A stretch of 64,000 nucleotides of DNA from Tianweitania populi (lineage in GTDB: Bacteria > Pseudomonadota > Alphaproteobacteria > Rhizobiales > Rhizobiaceae): contig NZ_BMZQ01000001.1 of the NCBI RefSeq assembly GCF_014652875.1, forward strand, positions 186,001 through 250,000, read 5' to 3'. Numbering within the stretch: the first letter of the stretch is position 1; each line of letters starts with the position of its first letter. Made by a program: the position numbers and the translations under genes. Shown piece after piece: positions 41,008 to 49,780 of the stretch. Below the pieces are notes generated by a model. It saw nothing but the letters and a program-made list of their open reading frames with translations, was not told the origin of the DNA and made no database searches.

Positions 41008-41568
41008 TCACTCGCCGCTTTTTGCCCGATGCTCGTTCAGCCTCGGCATGAGGTCCACCAGGTTGCTGGGCAGATGCCGGTAGTCCAGTTGCGGTTTGAG
41101 GATCTCGTCCCAGCCGTCCTTACAGGCGCCGGGGGAGCCGGGGAGCGCGAAGACGAAGGTGGCGTTGATGGTGCCGGCGGTGGCGCGGGACTGGATGGTG
41201 GTGACGCCGATCTTGTCGAAGGACACGCGGTGGAAGATCGCTGAGAAGCCGTCCATGACCTTTTCGAACAAGGGCAGCAGGGCGTCGACGGTGACGTCAC
41301 GGCCGGTGAAGCCTGTGCCGCCGGTGGTGATTACGACGTCAATTGCCGGATCGCTTGTCCAGGCTAGCGCCTGGGCGCGGATGGCTTCGATTTCGTCTCG
41401 CACGATGGCGCGGGCGATGAGGCGGTGGCCGGCTTCTTCGATGCGCGCGGCCAGTGTGTCGCCGGATTTGTCGGTTTCCGATGTGCGGGTGTCGGACACG
41501 GTGAGCACGGCGATGCCGACGGGCAAAAAGGCTTTTGTCTCGTCGATGCGATAGGCGGGGCGGTTCAT
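41008..41568 (-). CDS. moaB: Molybdenum cofactor biosynthesis protein B
   Basis: A 186-residue MogA/MoaB-type protein. The signature VVITTGGTGFTGRDVT binds molybdopterin, and the opening strand is GIAVLTVSDTRTSETDKSGD. MGEF-type residues near ALPGSPGACKDGWDEI close the site. Family members adenylylate molybdopterin before metal insertion, though in some bacteria MoaB is dispensable. The start is the ATG at 41568, which overlaps the ispE stop (ATGA). The frame continues upstream but only into ispE coding sequence. Confidence 0.93.
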   Translation of the reverse strand: MNRPAYRIDETKAFLPVGIAVLTVSDTRTSETDKSGDTLAARIEEAGHRLIARAIVRDEIEAIRAQALAWTSDPAIDVVITTGGTGFTGRDVTVDALLPLFEKVMDGFSAIFHRVSFDKIGVTTIQSRATAGTINATFVFALPGSPGACKDGWDEILKPQLDYRHLPSNLVDLMPRLNEHRAKSGE

Positions 41569-42458
41569 GATGCGCTGTCCGATCCCTTGAGCAGTGTTGC
41601 CTGCACATACCATTGCGGATGATCGAGCGACAGCTGCGCCGCTGCCGCATCCGCTTGAGCCTTCGTGGCATACAGGCCGAAACAGGTAGCGCCCGAGCCA
41701 GACATGCGGGTGAAGGATGCGCCTGTGTTTGCTATGTGGCGCAGGACGTCGGCGATGATCGGCGCGACTGCGATGGCGGGCGGCTGAAGGTCGTTGCGTG
41801 TGTTGGCCAGCCAGTCGAGCCAGGTTTGCGGGGCGCTGTCGTCAGGCGGCGGGGCCAAATGCGGGTTGTCGCTCGTGGTGAGCTGCTTGAAGATCGCGGG
41901 CGTCGACACGGCGACACCGGGGTTGACCAGTACGGCGGGAAGGTCGGGCAGGGTGCTGATCGGCGTGATGCCGTCGCCGATGCCGGTGACGCGCGCGGGT
42001 TGGGCGTGAAGGCACATCGGGACATCCGCGCCGAGCGAGAGGCCGAGGGCGGCGAGATCCAACTGAGGCGGGTCGCTCTGCCACAACGCGCAAAGCGCTT
42101 TCAGCGTGGCCGCCGCATCGCTGGAGCCGCCGCCGATGCCGGAGGCGATCGGCAGGTTTTTTTCGAGATGGATGCGGATGGGGAAGGCAGTGGGACCGAT
42201 ACGGCTTCGGAGCGCATCGCGGGCGCGCAGAATGAGATTACCGGTGTCGAGAGGTACGCCGGCGGCGTATGGACCGGAAACGGTGAAGGCGTCTTCGGCG
42301 GCGGGCTCGACCGTAATGCGGTCTCCTGACGTGGCGAAGGCGACTAGACTGTCGAGCAGGTGGTAGCCATCGGCGCGACGGCCCACGACATGCAAAGCGA
42401 GGTTGATCTTGGCGGGCGCGAACTGGCTCAGCGCGCCGGCTTCATGCGGGGCGGTCAA
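41565..42458 (-). CDS. ispE: 4-diphosphocytidyl-2-C-methyl-D-erythritol kinase
   Basis: A 297-residue GHMP kinase of the non-mevalonate isoprenoid pathway, phosphorylating CDP-methylerythritol. FAPAKINLALHVVGRRADGY carries the substrate-binding Lys and Asn. The ATP-binding glycine loop is LPIASGIGGGSSDAAATLKA, and MSGSGATCFGLY is the C-terminal GHMP motif. It overlaps both neighbours by four bases, so three genes read as one unit. The polyprenyl diphosphate synthase gene lies 2 kb away on the other strand, serving the same isoprenoid supply. Confidence 0.96.
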   Translation of the reverse strand: MTAPHEAGALSQFAPAKINLALHVVGRRADGYHLLDSLVAFATSGDRITVEPAAEDAFTVSGPYAAGVPLDTGNLILRARDALRSRIGPTAFPIRIHLEKNLPIASGIGGGSSDAAATLKALCALWQSDPPQLDLAALGLSLGADVPMCLHAQPARVTGIGDGITPISTLPDLPAVLVNPGVAVSTPAIFKQLTTSDNPHLAPPPDDSAPQTWLDWLANTRNDLQPPAIAVAPIIADVLRHIANTGASFTRMSGSGATCFGLYATKAQADAAAAQLSLDHPQWYVQATLLKGSDSAS

Positions 42459-42640
42459 TCCTTGGCGACGGTGTAAACGCCGGTCTTTGGATCGCGGATC
42501 AGCGTTCCCTGGCTGCCGGCGCGGGCTTCCTGCTCCTGCCGCTTGATGCGGGCCGTGACCTTTTCGGCCTCACCGACGAACTTCTTGTAGCCGGCATAAG
42601 CAAGCGCGCCCACCACGGCAAAGAAGACGATCTGCGGCAT
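42455..42640 (-). CDS. Small membrane-anchored protein of unknown function
   Basis: A 61-residue protein with an N-terminal membrane helix (PQIVFFAVVGALAYAGYKKF), a charged helix (EAEKVTARIKRQEQEAR) and a C-terminal segment LIRDPKTGVYTVAKD that looks like a short conserved motif. The stop overlaps the ispE start by ATGA, which supports it as a real gene. I recognise it as a type seen in Hyphomicrobiales but know no function. Confidence 0.78.
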   Translation of the reverse strand: MPQIVFFAVVGALAYAGYKKFVGEAEKVTARIKRQEQEARAGSQGTLIRDPKTGVYTVAKD

Positions 42641-42701
42641 GGTTCAAGCGCTCCTTGGCGCGAATGTTTCAGCCTAAATCTACAAGGGATTTCGTGGCAG
42701 A

Positions 42702-43571
42702 TCAAAGGCGATAACGGGCCCACAGCGCTTGTTCTTCCGCTGCTTCGATCAGGCCGGCACCGGCTGCGGCCGCGAAACTGCCAGCGAGGCCGGCATCCTG
42801 CGCACCAAGCAGGCCGAAGCGGCGGCCGAGCAGGCCCTTTGGTGGCGTGATGACGCGGAGCCTTGTGTCGGCGCCAAAGCGGGCCTTCAGCGTACCGCGC
42901 AGATCGCCCAGCGCATCGGCCAAACCAAGCGCAACGCCCCGTTTGCCGGCCCAGAACAGGCCGGTGAACAGGTCGGGATCGTCGGCAAGCTTGGCGCCGC
43001 GGCGGGTTTTCACCATGTCGATGAAGGTTTCGTGCACTTCAAGTTGCAAGGCTTTCAGGCGCTCGACATCTTCCGGACGCTCGGGCTTGAAGGGGTCGAG
43101 CACGGCCTTGTTCTGCCCAGCCGTGTGCACGCGGCGTTCGACGCCGAGCTTGGCGATAAGATCCTGGAAGCCGAAGGAAGCGGACACGACGCCGATCGAG
43201 CCGACGATGGAGGAAGGGTCGACGATGATCTCGTCGCCGGCAATCGCGATCATGTAGCCGCCGGATGCCGCGACATCTTCCACGAACACCAGCACGCGCT
43301 TGTTCTTTTCAACGGCGAGATCGCGGATGCGCTGGTAGATCAGGCGCGACTGCACGGGCGAACCGCCGGGCGAGTTGATCGAGATCGCAACGGCCGGCGC
43401 ATCCTTCATGCCGAACGCCTTCTCGAGCAAACCGGCGCAGGTGGCAAGGTTCAGCGAAGGGCGAAGCGGCGAGCCGCCGGCCATGATCGTGCCGTTGAGC
43501 CGGACCACCGGAATAACGACACCCTCCTTGCGCATCGACTTGGGCAAGAGGCGGCGAAGCATGCGTTTCAC
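42702..43571 (-). CDS. S49-family peptidase (SppA/SohB type)
   Basis: A 289-residue protein with the ClpP-like fold of signal peptide peptidase A. The catalytic Ser is in EDVAASGGYMIAIAGDEI, and the ISINSPGGSPVQSRLI oxyanion strand and SSIVGSIGVVSASFGF follow the family. The Lys partner should lie in VHTAGQNKAVLDPF. It probably cleaves leftover signal peptides or membrane fragments. It has no strong N-terminal membrane helix, so it may be soluble or peripheral. I choose GTG at 43571 because GGAGAG lies seven bases upstream; the frame is open to 43625. Confidence 0.9.
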   Translation of the reverse strand: MKRMLRRLLPKSMRKEGVVIPVVRLNGTIMAGGSPLRPSLNLATCAGLLEKAFGMKDAPAVAISINSPGGSPVQSRLIYQRIRDLAVEKNKRVLVFVEDVAASGGYMIAIAGDEIIVDPSSIVGSIGVVSASFGFQDLIAKLGVERRVHTAGQNKAVLDPFKPERPEDVERLKALQLEVHETFIDMVKTRRGAKLADDPDLFTGLFWAGKRGVALGLADALGDLRGTLKARFGADTRLRVITPPKGLLGRRFGLLGAQDAGLAGSFAAAAGAGLIEAAEEQALWARYRL

Positions 43572-43636
43572 GAGGGTACTCTCCGGTGGACAAGTGCCTC
43601 CCATGTAGGTGCGCGCTTGAAGCACGCAATGGCATC

Positions 43637-44422
43637 CTAGTCGCCGAACAAGCTGGCGCGGCCGTTGTTGATGGCGTCGGCGCGGACCGAAAAACCATTG
43701 CCGGCGGCGTTGTGAACCACAAGCGGCGGCAAAAGCGAGAGGGCCGCGCGCGAACCAAGCTCGCCGCGCACGACGATCCGCGTGGCCGCTTTGTCGGGAC
43801 GCGGAAGGATCGGCAGAATTTCTGCACGTCCGAACCGGCCGGTAAAGGCGCGCAGAATGTCGGGCAAAGATTGCGGCCGGGCAATCACTGCGACGCGGCC
43901 TTTAGATCGGACGATCGCCGCAGCGGTGCGCAGCCACTGCTCGAACAGGTCGGGCGTCATCACATGCGCTTCCGCGCGTAAAACATCCGGCGAGGAGCGG
44001 TCGGGCAGGGCGTTGAAGGGCGGGTTGAGGATGACGATATCGACGCTGTTGTCGGCGAGACCGACTGCGCGACGGGCATCGCCGGTGAGCGTGACGTCGG
44101 CCTGTAGAATCGTGGCGCGTGGAGCGCGTGCGGCATTGGCTTCCAGCGCAAGGGTGCGCTGCGCCCACTCCACCATCTCCGGCGAACGCTCCACCAGAAC
44201 CGCCTTGGCCTGCGGGCAGCGGGCGAGCACGGCGAGACCGGCAGCGCCAACGCCTGCGCCAAGATCCGCAACCGTCCCGCTGAAGCCGCTGGGCACAGCG
44301 GCTGCCAGCATTAGCGCATCGGTGCCGGCGCGGTGGCCCTGGTCACGCGGCTGAACGAGGTGAAATGCGCCGCGATGAAAGGCGTCGATCGTATGCGGCG
44401 GCCAGTGGGCGCGGTCAAACAC
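43637..44422 (-). CDS. SAM-dependent methyltransferase, TrmN6/YfiC-like
   Basis: A class I methyltransferase of about 261 residues. Motif I is VADLGAGVGAAGLAVLARCP, the acidic loop after strand 2 is AVLVERSPEMVEWAQ, and the N6-adenine catalytic motif NPPF appears in VDIVILNPPFNALPD. YfiC-like enzymes methylate A37 of tRNA1(Val), so a tRNA or other adenine target is likely. The start is uncertain. GTG at 44422, one base after the DUF2007 stop, avoids a 74-base overlap that the ATG at 44497 would create. Confidence 0.85.
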   Translation of the reverse strand: MFDRAHWPPHTIDAFHRGAFHLVQPRDQGHRAGTDALMLAAAVPSGFSGTVADLGAGVGAAGLAVLARCPQAKAVLVERSPEMVEWAQRTLALEANAARAPRATILQADVTLTGDARRAVGLADNSVDIVILNPPFNALPDRSSPDVLRAEAHVMTPDLFEQWLRTAAAIVRSKGRVAVIARPQSLPDILRAFTGRFGRAEILPILPRPDKAATRIVVRGELGSRAALSLLPPLVVHNAAGNGFSVRADAINNGRASLFGD

Positions 44423-44423
44423 C

Positions 44424-44648
44424 TCAGTCGCGCTTGATCTCGGCCTCAATGCCGGCATCGGCCAGCAGCTTGCGTGCGGCATCGGCCTCGTCGGCATCGA
44501 CCATGACGCGGCGCGCCAAGACGCCGAGCGAACCTTCCATGATGCTCATATTCTGGTCGGCCACGAAGCAGGCGATGTCCGCATCGCGCATCAGCGATTC
44601 GACAAAGGAGATGACCACAAGGTCGTTGGTGCGCAGGAGCTCGATCAT
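44424..44648 (-). CDS. DUF2007 domain protein
   Basis: A 74-residue protein made of one DUF2007 (putative signal-transducing) domain: LLRTNDLVVISFVESLMRDA, then a cysteine-containing strand, SIMEGSLGVLARRVMVD and a C-terminal helix. The fold is like a small ferredoxin-type domain thought to bind proteins. It is fused in effect to the methyltransferase gene by a one-base gap. The partner and role are unknown. Confidence 0.88.
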   Translation of the reverse strand: MIELLRTNDLVVISFVESLMRDADIACFVADQNMSIMEGSLGVLARRVMVDADEADAARKLLADAGIEAEIKRD

Positions 44649-44817
44649 GCACCTTTGCTGGCAGGTCTAAGGACGGATGTAAACCGCCACGTGCATGGAC
44701 GGGCAGGCGATACACCTGTCACTTGCGCCCCTGCGCGCTATTTGCCCTCTTGCTCCCCAAGGAGGAGCCAACGTAAAACGCGCGCAACCAAGGGAAGTCG
44801 CGTCCGGGAGTGTGTTT

Positions 44818-45834
44818 GTGGGTGTCGTAGTCAACCTCGAAGACGGCAAGAAGCCGGAAGCTTCCATCGCCGCGCTGGTCGAATTGACCGCAGGCGACAT
44901 GAAGGCCGTCAACGAGCTGATCCTGTCCAAGGCCGGCTCCGATGTGACGATGATCCCGGAAGTCGCCAATCACCTGATTTCATCGGGCGGCAAACGGTTG
45001 CGGCCGATGCTGACCCTGGCTGCCGCCAAGCTGTTCGGCTACGAGGGCGACGGTCATGTGAAGCTCGCGATGAGCGTCGAGTTCATGCACACGGCGACCC
45101 TGCTGCATGATGATGTCGTGGACGAAAGCGGCATGCGTCGCGGCAAGAAAACGGCGCGCATGATCTGGGGCAATCAGGCCAGCGTGCTGGTCGGCGATTT
45201 CCTGCTCGGCCAGGCTTTCCGCACCATGGTGGATGTCGGCTCGCTCGAAGCCCTCGATATTCTCGCCAACGCTGCCGCCGTGATCGCCGAAGGCGAGGTG
45301 CTGCAGCTGTCTGTGGCCAAGAATCTCGAAACCACCGAAGACGAATATCTCGAAGTCATCAAAGCCAAGACCGCCGCGCTGTTTTCGGCCGCGGCGGAAG
45401 TCGGCCCGGTGATCGCCAAGGCCTCGCGCAACGACCGCACGGCGCTGCGCTCCTACGGCACCAATCTCGGCTACGCGTTCCAACTGGTGGATGATGCGCT
45501 GGATTACGGCGGTTCCACCAAGGATCTCGGCAAGAATGTCGGCGACGATTTCCGCGAAGGGAAAGTGACGCTGCCAGTGATCCTGAGCTATCGCCGTGGC
45601 ACTGAGGACGAGCGTGCTTTCTGGCGGCAGGCGATCGAGGGCGGCAATGCCGACGATGCCGGCCTGGAAAAGGCGCTCGGCCTGATGAAGAAGCACAATG
45701 CCATCGCCGACACGATCGGTCGCGCCCGTCATTTCGGTGGTATTGCCCGGGATGCGCTGGCACCGATGCCGAACTCGCGCCACAAGACGGCGCTTCTCGA
45801 CGTCATCGATTTCTGCATCAGCCGCGTGGTTTGA
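44818..45834 (+). CDS. ispB: Long-chain polyprenyl diphosphate synthase (octaprenyl/decaprenyl type)
   Basis: A 338-residue trans-prenyltransferase making the side chain of ubiquinone. The two Asp-rich motifs are LLHDDVVDESGMRRGKK (about residue 90-106) and YAFQLVDDALDYGGSTKDLG. GGKRLRPMLTLAAAKLFG carries the diphosphate-binding Arg. The GTG at 44818 has GGGAG eight bases upstream; the frame is open further upstream to 44695 without family support. UbiA, which attaches the chain to 4-hydroxybenzoate, is encoded 9 kb downstream. Chain length cannot be read reliably, though Hyphomicrobiales commonly make Q10. Confidence 0.93.
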   Translation: MGVVVNLEDGKKPEASIAALVELTAGDMKAVNELILSKAGSDVTMIPEVANHLISSGGKRLRPMLTLAAAKLFGYEGDGHVKLAMSVEFMHTATLLHDDVVDESGMRRGKKTARMIWGNQASVLVGDFLLGQAFRTMVDVGSLEALDILANAAAVIAEGEVLQLSVAKNLETTEDEYLEVIKAKTAALFSAAAEVGPVIAKASRNDRTALRSYGTNLGYAFQLVDDALDYGGSTKDLGKNVGDDFREGKVTLPVILSYRRGTEDERAFWRQAIEGGNADDAGLEKALGLMKKHNAIADTIGRARHFGGIARDALAPMPNSRHKTALLDVIDFCISRVV

Positions 45835-45981
45835 TTCAGCCGGTGTCAACGTGCATCGCGCGTTGATCGCCGACCGCAAAAAGGCCATGCTTGCGCGACA
45901 ACTGGTTCGCTGATTTCACGATCAGGCGGCATGCCGGTTCGAAGAACGGGAGCGGGCCTTGCGCCCGGAAAGGGTTTTACG

Positions 45982-47787
45982 ATGCGGCAGATGGCAAAGG
46001 GCGCGGTGACGGCGCTGATTCTGGCGGCCGGATTGTCCACCGCAATCCAGCCGGTTTTCGCCAAGGAAACGCCGGCCGAAAGCGCCAAGCGCGTCGATCC
46101 GCTGACGATCAGCTCCTTTTCCGGTGCGTTTCTGGCCGCCCGCACCGCCGAGATCGACAAGGATTTCACCAGCGCGACGATCTATTACAAGCGCGCGCTG
46201 GTGCTCGACCCCAACAATCAGGATGTCGAAAAAAGCCTGTTTCTCGGTTTGATCGCGCAGGGCGATTTCGACCAGGCGCTGAAGTATGCCGAAAAGCTCA
46301 AGCTGGTGCGCGGCGTGTCCCGCTTCAGCACGATCGCGCTCGGCATCGATGCCATGCGCAAGCGTGATTACAAGCAGGCCGACACGCTGTTCGCCGGCAA
46401 CAACGAATCCGACCTCGACCAGCTGGTCACCGGCCTCCTGTCCGCCTGGGCTAAGCTTGGCACCGATGCGCCGAAGGCAGCGCTCGACACGCTGGACCGC
46501 CTCGATGGCCCGCCGTGGTTTGCCCTGTTCGTCAGCTATCACCGTGCTTTGATCGCCGAAGCGGCAAAGATGGATGATGAAGCGCGCAAGACCTTTGAAG
46601 CGACGCTCGCCAACCAGGATGCCGGCGGTGCAGCACCCGACACCTATCTGCGCGCAGCCGAAGCCTATGCCGGTTTCCTCGCCCGCAAGGGTGAGAAGGA
46701 TGCCGCGCTCAAGGTGCTGGACAATGCCGACACATTCATCAGCGGCCGCCTGCCGATCCTGTCGCTGCGCAACGATGTGCGCGATGGCAAGGAAGTGCGC
46801 AAGCTCGTCAAGAACCCGGCCGAGGGTGCGGGCGAGGCGATGTACAACATCGCATCCGCGCTGAACCAGTCGGGTGGCGAGGACTTCGTTCGCGTTTACC
46901 TGCAGTTCGCCAGGGCGTTGAACCCCACCAACGACATGATCCTGCTGCAGCTCGCCAGCGTCGCCGAACAGCAGCAGCTGCCGAAGGAAGCGATCGACCT
47001 TTATTCCAAGATCTCCAACCGCTCGCCGTTGAAGCGCGCGGCCGAGTTGCAGATCGGCTTGAACCTCGCCGACCTCGACCAGAAGGACGAGGCGATCAAG
47101 CATCTGCGTCTGGCCCTTGAGCAGGACAAAAGCGACATGCGCGCTTACCTTGCCCTTGGCGGCGTTTATTCCAGCCAGGAAAACTACAAGGCCGCGTCGG
47201 AAGTCTATGACGAGGCAGTTGCAACGCTTTCCGCGCCCGAGCGCGCCAACTGGAATATCTTCTACCAGCGCGGCATCGCTTATGAGCGTCTGAAGCAGTG
47301 GGACAAGGCCGAGCCGGACTTCCGCAAGGCGCTTGAACTCTTCCCCGACCAGCCGCAGGTCCTGAACTATCTCGGCTATTCCTGGGTCGACATGAACAAG
47401 AACCTCGACGAAGGCTTGACCATGATCAAGCGCGCCGTCGAGCTGCGCCCGAGCGACGGCTACATCGTGGATTCGCTGGGCTGGGCCTATTACCGCCTCG
47501 GCCGCTTCCCGGAAGCCGTGACCGAGCTGGAGCGAGCCGTGTCCTTGAAGCCGGATGATCCGGTCCTCAACGACCACCTCGGCGACGCCTATTGGCGCGT
47601 CGGCCGCAAGCTGGAAGCGACCTTCCAGTGGAGCCACGCGGTCGATCGCAAGCCGACCGACATCGAGCTGCCGAAGATCCGCGAAAAGCTGGCCAACGGC
47701 CTGCCGGACATCGAACCACCAGCAGCGGCCGATGCCGACCAGAACAAGCCCGAGCCCGCCAAGACGGACGCTGACAAGAAGGGGTGA
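45982..47787 (+). CDS. Secreted TPR-repeat protein
   Basis: A 601-residue protein with a signal peptide (QMAKGAVTALILAAGLSTAI, cleavage near VFA-KE) and a mature part made almost wholly of tetratricopeptide repeats. The clearest are at about residues 60-95, 385-450 and 460-560 (NYLGYSWVDMNKNLDEGLTM, VDSLGWAYYRLGRFPEAV, NDHLGDAYWRVGRKLEATFQ). It ends in a charged, disordered tail. AAAGGG precedes the ATG at 45982. It is a conserved neighbour of the polyprenyl synthase gene. It should act as a periplasmic protein-interaction scaffold, but no partner is known. Confidence 0.9.
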   Translation: MRQMAKGAVTALILAAGLSTAIQPVFAKETPAESAKRVDPLTISSFSGAFLAARTAEIDKDFTSATIYYKRALVLDPNNQDVEKSLFLGLIAQGDFDQALKYAEKLKLVRGVSRFSTIALGIDAMRKRDYKQADTLFAGNNESDLDQLVTGLLSAWAKLGTDAPKAALDTLDRLDGPPWFALFVSYHRALIAEAAKMDDEARKTFEATLANQDAGGAAPDTYLRAAEAYAGFLARKGEKDAALKVLDNADTFISGRLPILSLRNDVRDGKEVRKLVKNPAEGAGEAMYNIASALNQSGGEDFVRVYLQFARALNPTNDMILLQLASVAEQQQLPKEAIDLYSKISNRSPLKRAAELQIGLNLADLDQKDEAIKHLRLALEQDKSDMRAYLALGGVYSSQENYKAASEVYDEAVATLSAPERANWNIFYQRGIAYERLKQWDKAEPDFRKALELFPDQPQVLNYLGYSWVDMNKNLDEGLTMIKRAVELRPSDGYIVDSLGWAYYRLGRFPEAVTELERAVSLKPDDPVLNDHLGDAYWRVGRKLEATFQWSHAVDRKPTDIELPKIREKLANGLPDIEPPAAADADQNKPEPAKTDADKKG

Positions 47788-47811
47788 GGGCACAACGCCC
47801 CACGCCTTCCT

Positions 47812-47887
47812 ATGGTGCCGATCAGCCTACCTAAGCTTAATTCACCGTCATGGCATGGATCCTCGGGTCAAGCCTGAGGATGACGAA
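47812..47887 (+). repeat. Repeat D, direct copy 1
   Basis: Begins ATGGTGCCGATCAGCC and ends with the palindrome ATCCTCGGGTCAAGCCTGAG, then GATGACGAA. Nearly identical to 48189-48264. Confidence 0.85.
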
Positions 47888-47908
47888 GCGGTAAGGGTGC
47901 TGCTCTCC

Positions 47909-48083
47909 CTTCTCCCCTTGTGGGGCCCGAAGGGCGGGCGAGGCCCGCGACTCGCCCCGGGCAGTGGCTGAGCCAAAAGCGAAGTCGGATGAGGGGTGTT
48001 CCAGCTTGGCGCCGCCTCGGATGAAAACCGTCATCCATCCCGCCCCTACGCACCGATCCACCTTCTCCCACACGGGGAGAAGG
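47909..48083 (-). repeat. Stem-forming element C, copy 2
   Basis: The reverse complement of this stretch matches 40641-40783: the ends are CCTTCTCCCC-type palindromes, and GAAGTCGGATGAGGGGTGTT matches the interior. It has an extra 50-60 bases of G/C-rich palindrome (GGGCCCGAAGGGCGGGCGAG) on the left arm. Confidence 0.8.
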
Positions 48084-48108
48084 CTACACGCTCAACCCTC
48101 GCATCCTC

Positions 48109-48168
48109 TTCGTCATCCTTGGGCAAAGCCGTAGCTCACGCGTAGGCGCAGACCCGAGGATCCATGCC
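48109..48168 (-). repeat. Repeat D, inverted copy with insertion
   Basis: Begins TTCGTCATCCTTGGGCAAAG and ends GACCCGAGGATCCATGCC, so its ends match copies 1 and 3 in reverse. The middle is replaced by a 25-30 base palindromic insert around CTCACGCGTAGGCG. Confidence 0.7.
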
Positions 48169-48188
48169 TGAACGGTCCCGGCCGTGCC

Positions 48189-48264
48189 ATGGTGCCGATC
48201 GGCCCACCCAAGCTTCATTCACCGTCGCGGCATGGATCCTCGGGTCAAGCCCGAGGATGACGAA
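48189..48264 (+). repeat. Repeat D, direct copy 3
   Basis: ATGGTGCCGATCGGCCCACC, then CATGGATCCTCGGGTCAAGC and CCGAGGATGACGAA. It differs from copy 1 at only a few positions over 76 bases. The right half is a strong palindrome (CTCGGG-TCAAG-CCCGAG). Confidence 0.85.
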
Positions 48265-48364
48265 TTTGCGGGGGTGCGGCTAACCCTTTGATGTTGCCGC
48301 TGCACTTATCCTTTCGCTGGAAATCTTATCCACGCCCTCAACCCATCCCTCTATTCTCCCCCCC

Positions 48365-48742
48365 CCCATCGCCCTCGTTGGGAACTCTGGTGCGCACCGG
48401 GGATCAGAGGAGGGCGGCGGTGTCCGGGCTGGTTGCGCTGCGGTAGCGTGATCTTGAGGTAATCAGTCCTCTCCAAGCCCGGGCCACGAGCCGGTTCAGC
48501 GCTGTTTCGGACCTTTCCAGGGGGAAAGCCATCCGAACAGCCCCCCGGTGCCGCGGCAAGAGCACCGACGGACGCGAGTGTTTCCGCGCCGTATTAAAAT
48601 CAAACAAAGGCGCGGAACCTTGCGTCCGCTTCCCGAACCTTGCAGGGCGGGAAGGCGAGAAGCCGTGTCTGCAAGACGAGGCGTGAAGGGGATTGCCTCT
48701 GTGATCCGCGTTCTTTGACAATGGCAAAGCTTGGTGAGACCC
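48365..48742 (-). repeat. Large dispersed element A (about 380 bases), inverted copy
   Basis: In reverse complement it aligns with 40213-40574 from GGGTCTC to GAGGGCGATGGG. The same right-hand end is nearly invariant, and the left third is diverged with a 15-20 base length difference. It lies between repeat D and the glyQ promoter region. It is not protein coding by any independent evidence. Confidence 0.85.
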
Positions 48743-48826
48743 GCCGCACAGCCTCCGCTCCTTGACGCTTGCCCGACCCCGTCTTAGGACGGCAGCCTCT
48801 GCCGCCGATGTTAGCCCGAGGCTCGC

Positions 48827-49780
48827 TTGTCCGTTTCCGCACTGTCTGCTCACAACGATCCCAAACGCTCGTTTCAGGGCCTGATCCTGACGCTCCACGC
48901 TTACTGGGCGGATTACGGCTGCGCCGTGCTGCAGCCCTATGACATGGAAGTGGGCGCCGGCACCTTCCATCCCGCCACGACCTTGCGCGCGCTGGGACCG
49001 AAGCCCTGGAACGCGGCTTACGTGCAGCCTTCGCGCAGACCGAAGGACGGGCGCTACGGCGAGAACCCGAACCGGCTGCAGCACTATTACCAATATCAGG
49101 TCATCCTGAAGCCGAACCCGTCCAACCTGCAGGACCTGTATCTCGGCTCCCTCAAGGCGATCGGCCTCGATCCCCTGCTGCACGACATTCGCTTCGTCGA
49201 GGACGACTGGGAAAGCCCGACGCTGGGCGCCTGGGGTCTTGGCTGGGAATGCTGGTGCGACGGCATGGAAGTCTCACAGTTCACCTATTTCCAGCAGGTA
49301 TGCGGCATCGAATGCGCGCCGGTGGCGGGCGAACTGACCTACGGTTTGGAGCGCCTGGCCATGTATGTGCAGGGCGTCGACAACGTCTATGACCTGAACT
49401 TTAATGGCCGCGAAGGGACTGAGAAGGTCACCTATGGTGACGTGTTCCTCCAGGCCGAGCAGGAATATTCCCGCCACAATTTCGAGCATGCCGACACGGC
49501 CATGCTGCTGCGCCACTTCGAGGATGCGGAAGGCGAGTGCAAGGCGCTGCTCGCGGCAGGCGCTCCGCGCGATGGCGGCCCGCAGCGCGTGGTGTTCCCG
49601 GCCTATGACCAGGCAATCAAGGCTAGCCACGTCTTCAACCTGCTCGATGCGCGCGGCGTGATCTCGGTCACCGAGCGCCAGAACTACATTCTGCGCGTGC
49701 GCAACCTTGCCAAGGCTTGCGGTGAGGCTTTCCTGCTCACCGATGCCGGCGGCTTTAATTCCAACCGCGAGGCGGCATGA
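48827..49780 (+). CDS. glyQ: Glycyl-tRNA synthetase alpha subunit
   Basis: A 317-residue class II aminoacyl-tRNA synthetase subunit holding the glycine and ATP sites. [36 protein letters not shown] and [19 protein letters not shown] are the family signatures, and NDP-like residues near [20 protein letters not shown] close the active site. The start is TTG at 48827, with GAGG five bases upstream; no in-frame ATG precedes the conserved region. It works with GlyS as an alpha2beta2 enzyme. A cysteine hydrolase gene separates the two subunits. Confidence 0.95.
   Translation: MSVSALSAHNDPKRSFQGLILTLHAYWADYGCAVLQPYDMEVGAGTFHPATTLRALGPKPWNAAYVQPSRRPKDGRYGENPNRLQHYYQYQVILKPNPSNLQDLYLGSLKAIGLDPLLHDIRFVEDDWESPTLGAWGLGWECWCDGMEVSQFTYFQQVCGIECAPVAGELTYGLERLAMYVQGVDNVYDLNFNGREGTEKVTYGDVFLQAEQEYSRHNFEHADTAMLLRHFEDAEGECKALLAAGAPRDGGPQRVVFPAYDQAIKASHVFNLLDARGVISVTERQNYILRVRNLAKACGEAFLLTDAGGFNSNREAA

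Larger units (their letters stand above)
47788..48826. other. Repeat island 2, no gene
   Basis: About 1 kb between the TPR gene and glyQ. It contains two direct copies and one inverted, rearranged copy of a 76-base repeat, the second copy of element C and the second copy of the large element A, listed separately. Homopolymer C at 48359-48367 adjoins element A. No credible protein gene. Confidence 0.8.

Noticed and set aside
45922-47793. 623-codon open frame opposite the TPR gene
   Set aside because: The plus strand gives a signal peptide, a Shine-Dalgarno site and clear TPR repeats. The minus product is low in any family feature.
48404-49183. 259-codon minus-strand frame spanning element A and the start of glyQ
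   Set aside because: It is half repeat sequence and half antisense to glyQ. The partly shared peptide with 40329-40535 follows from DNA identity of the two repeat copies.
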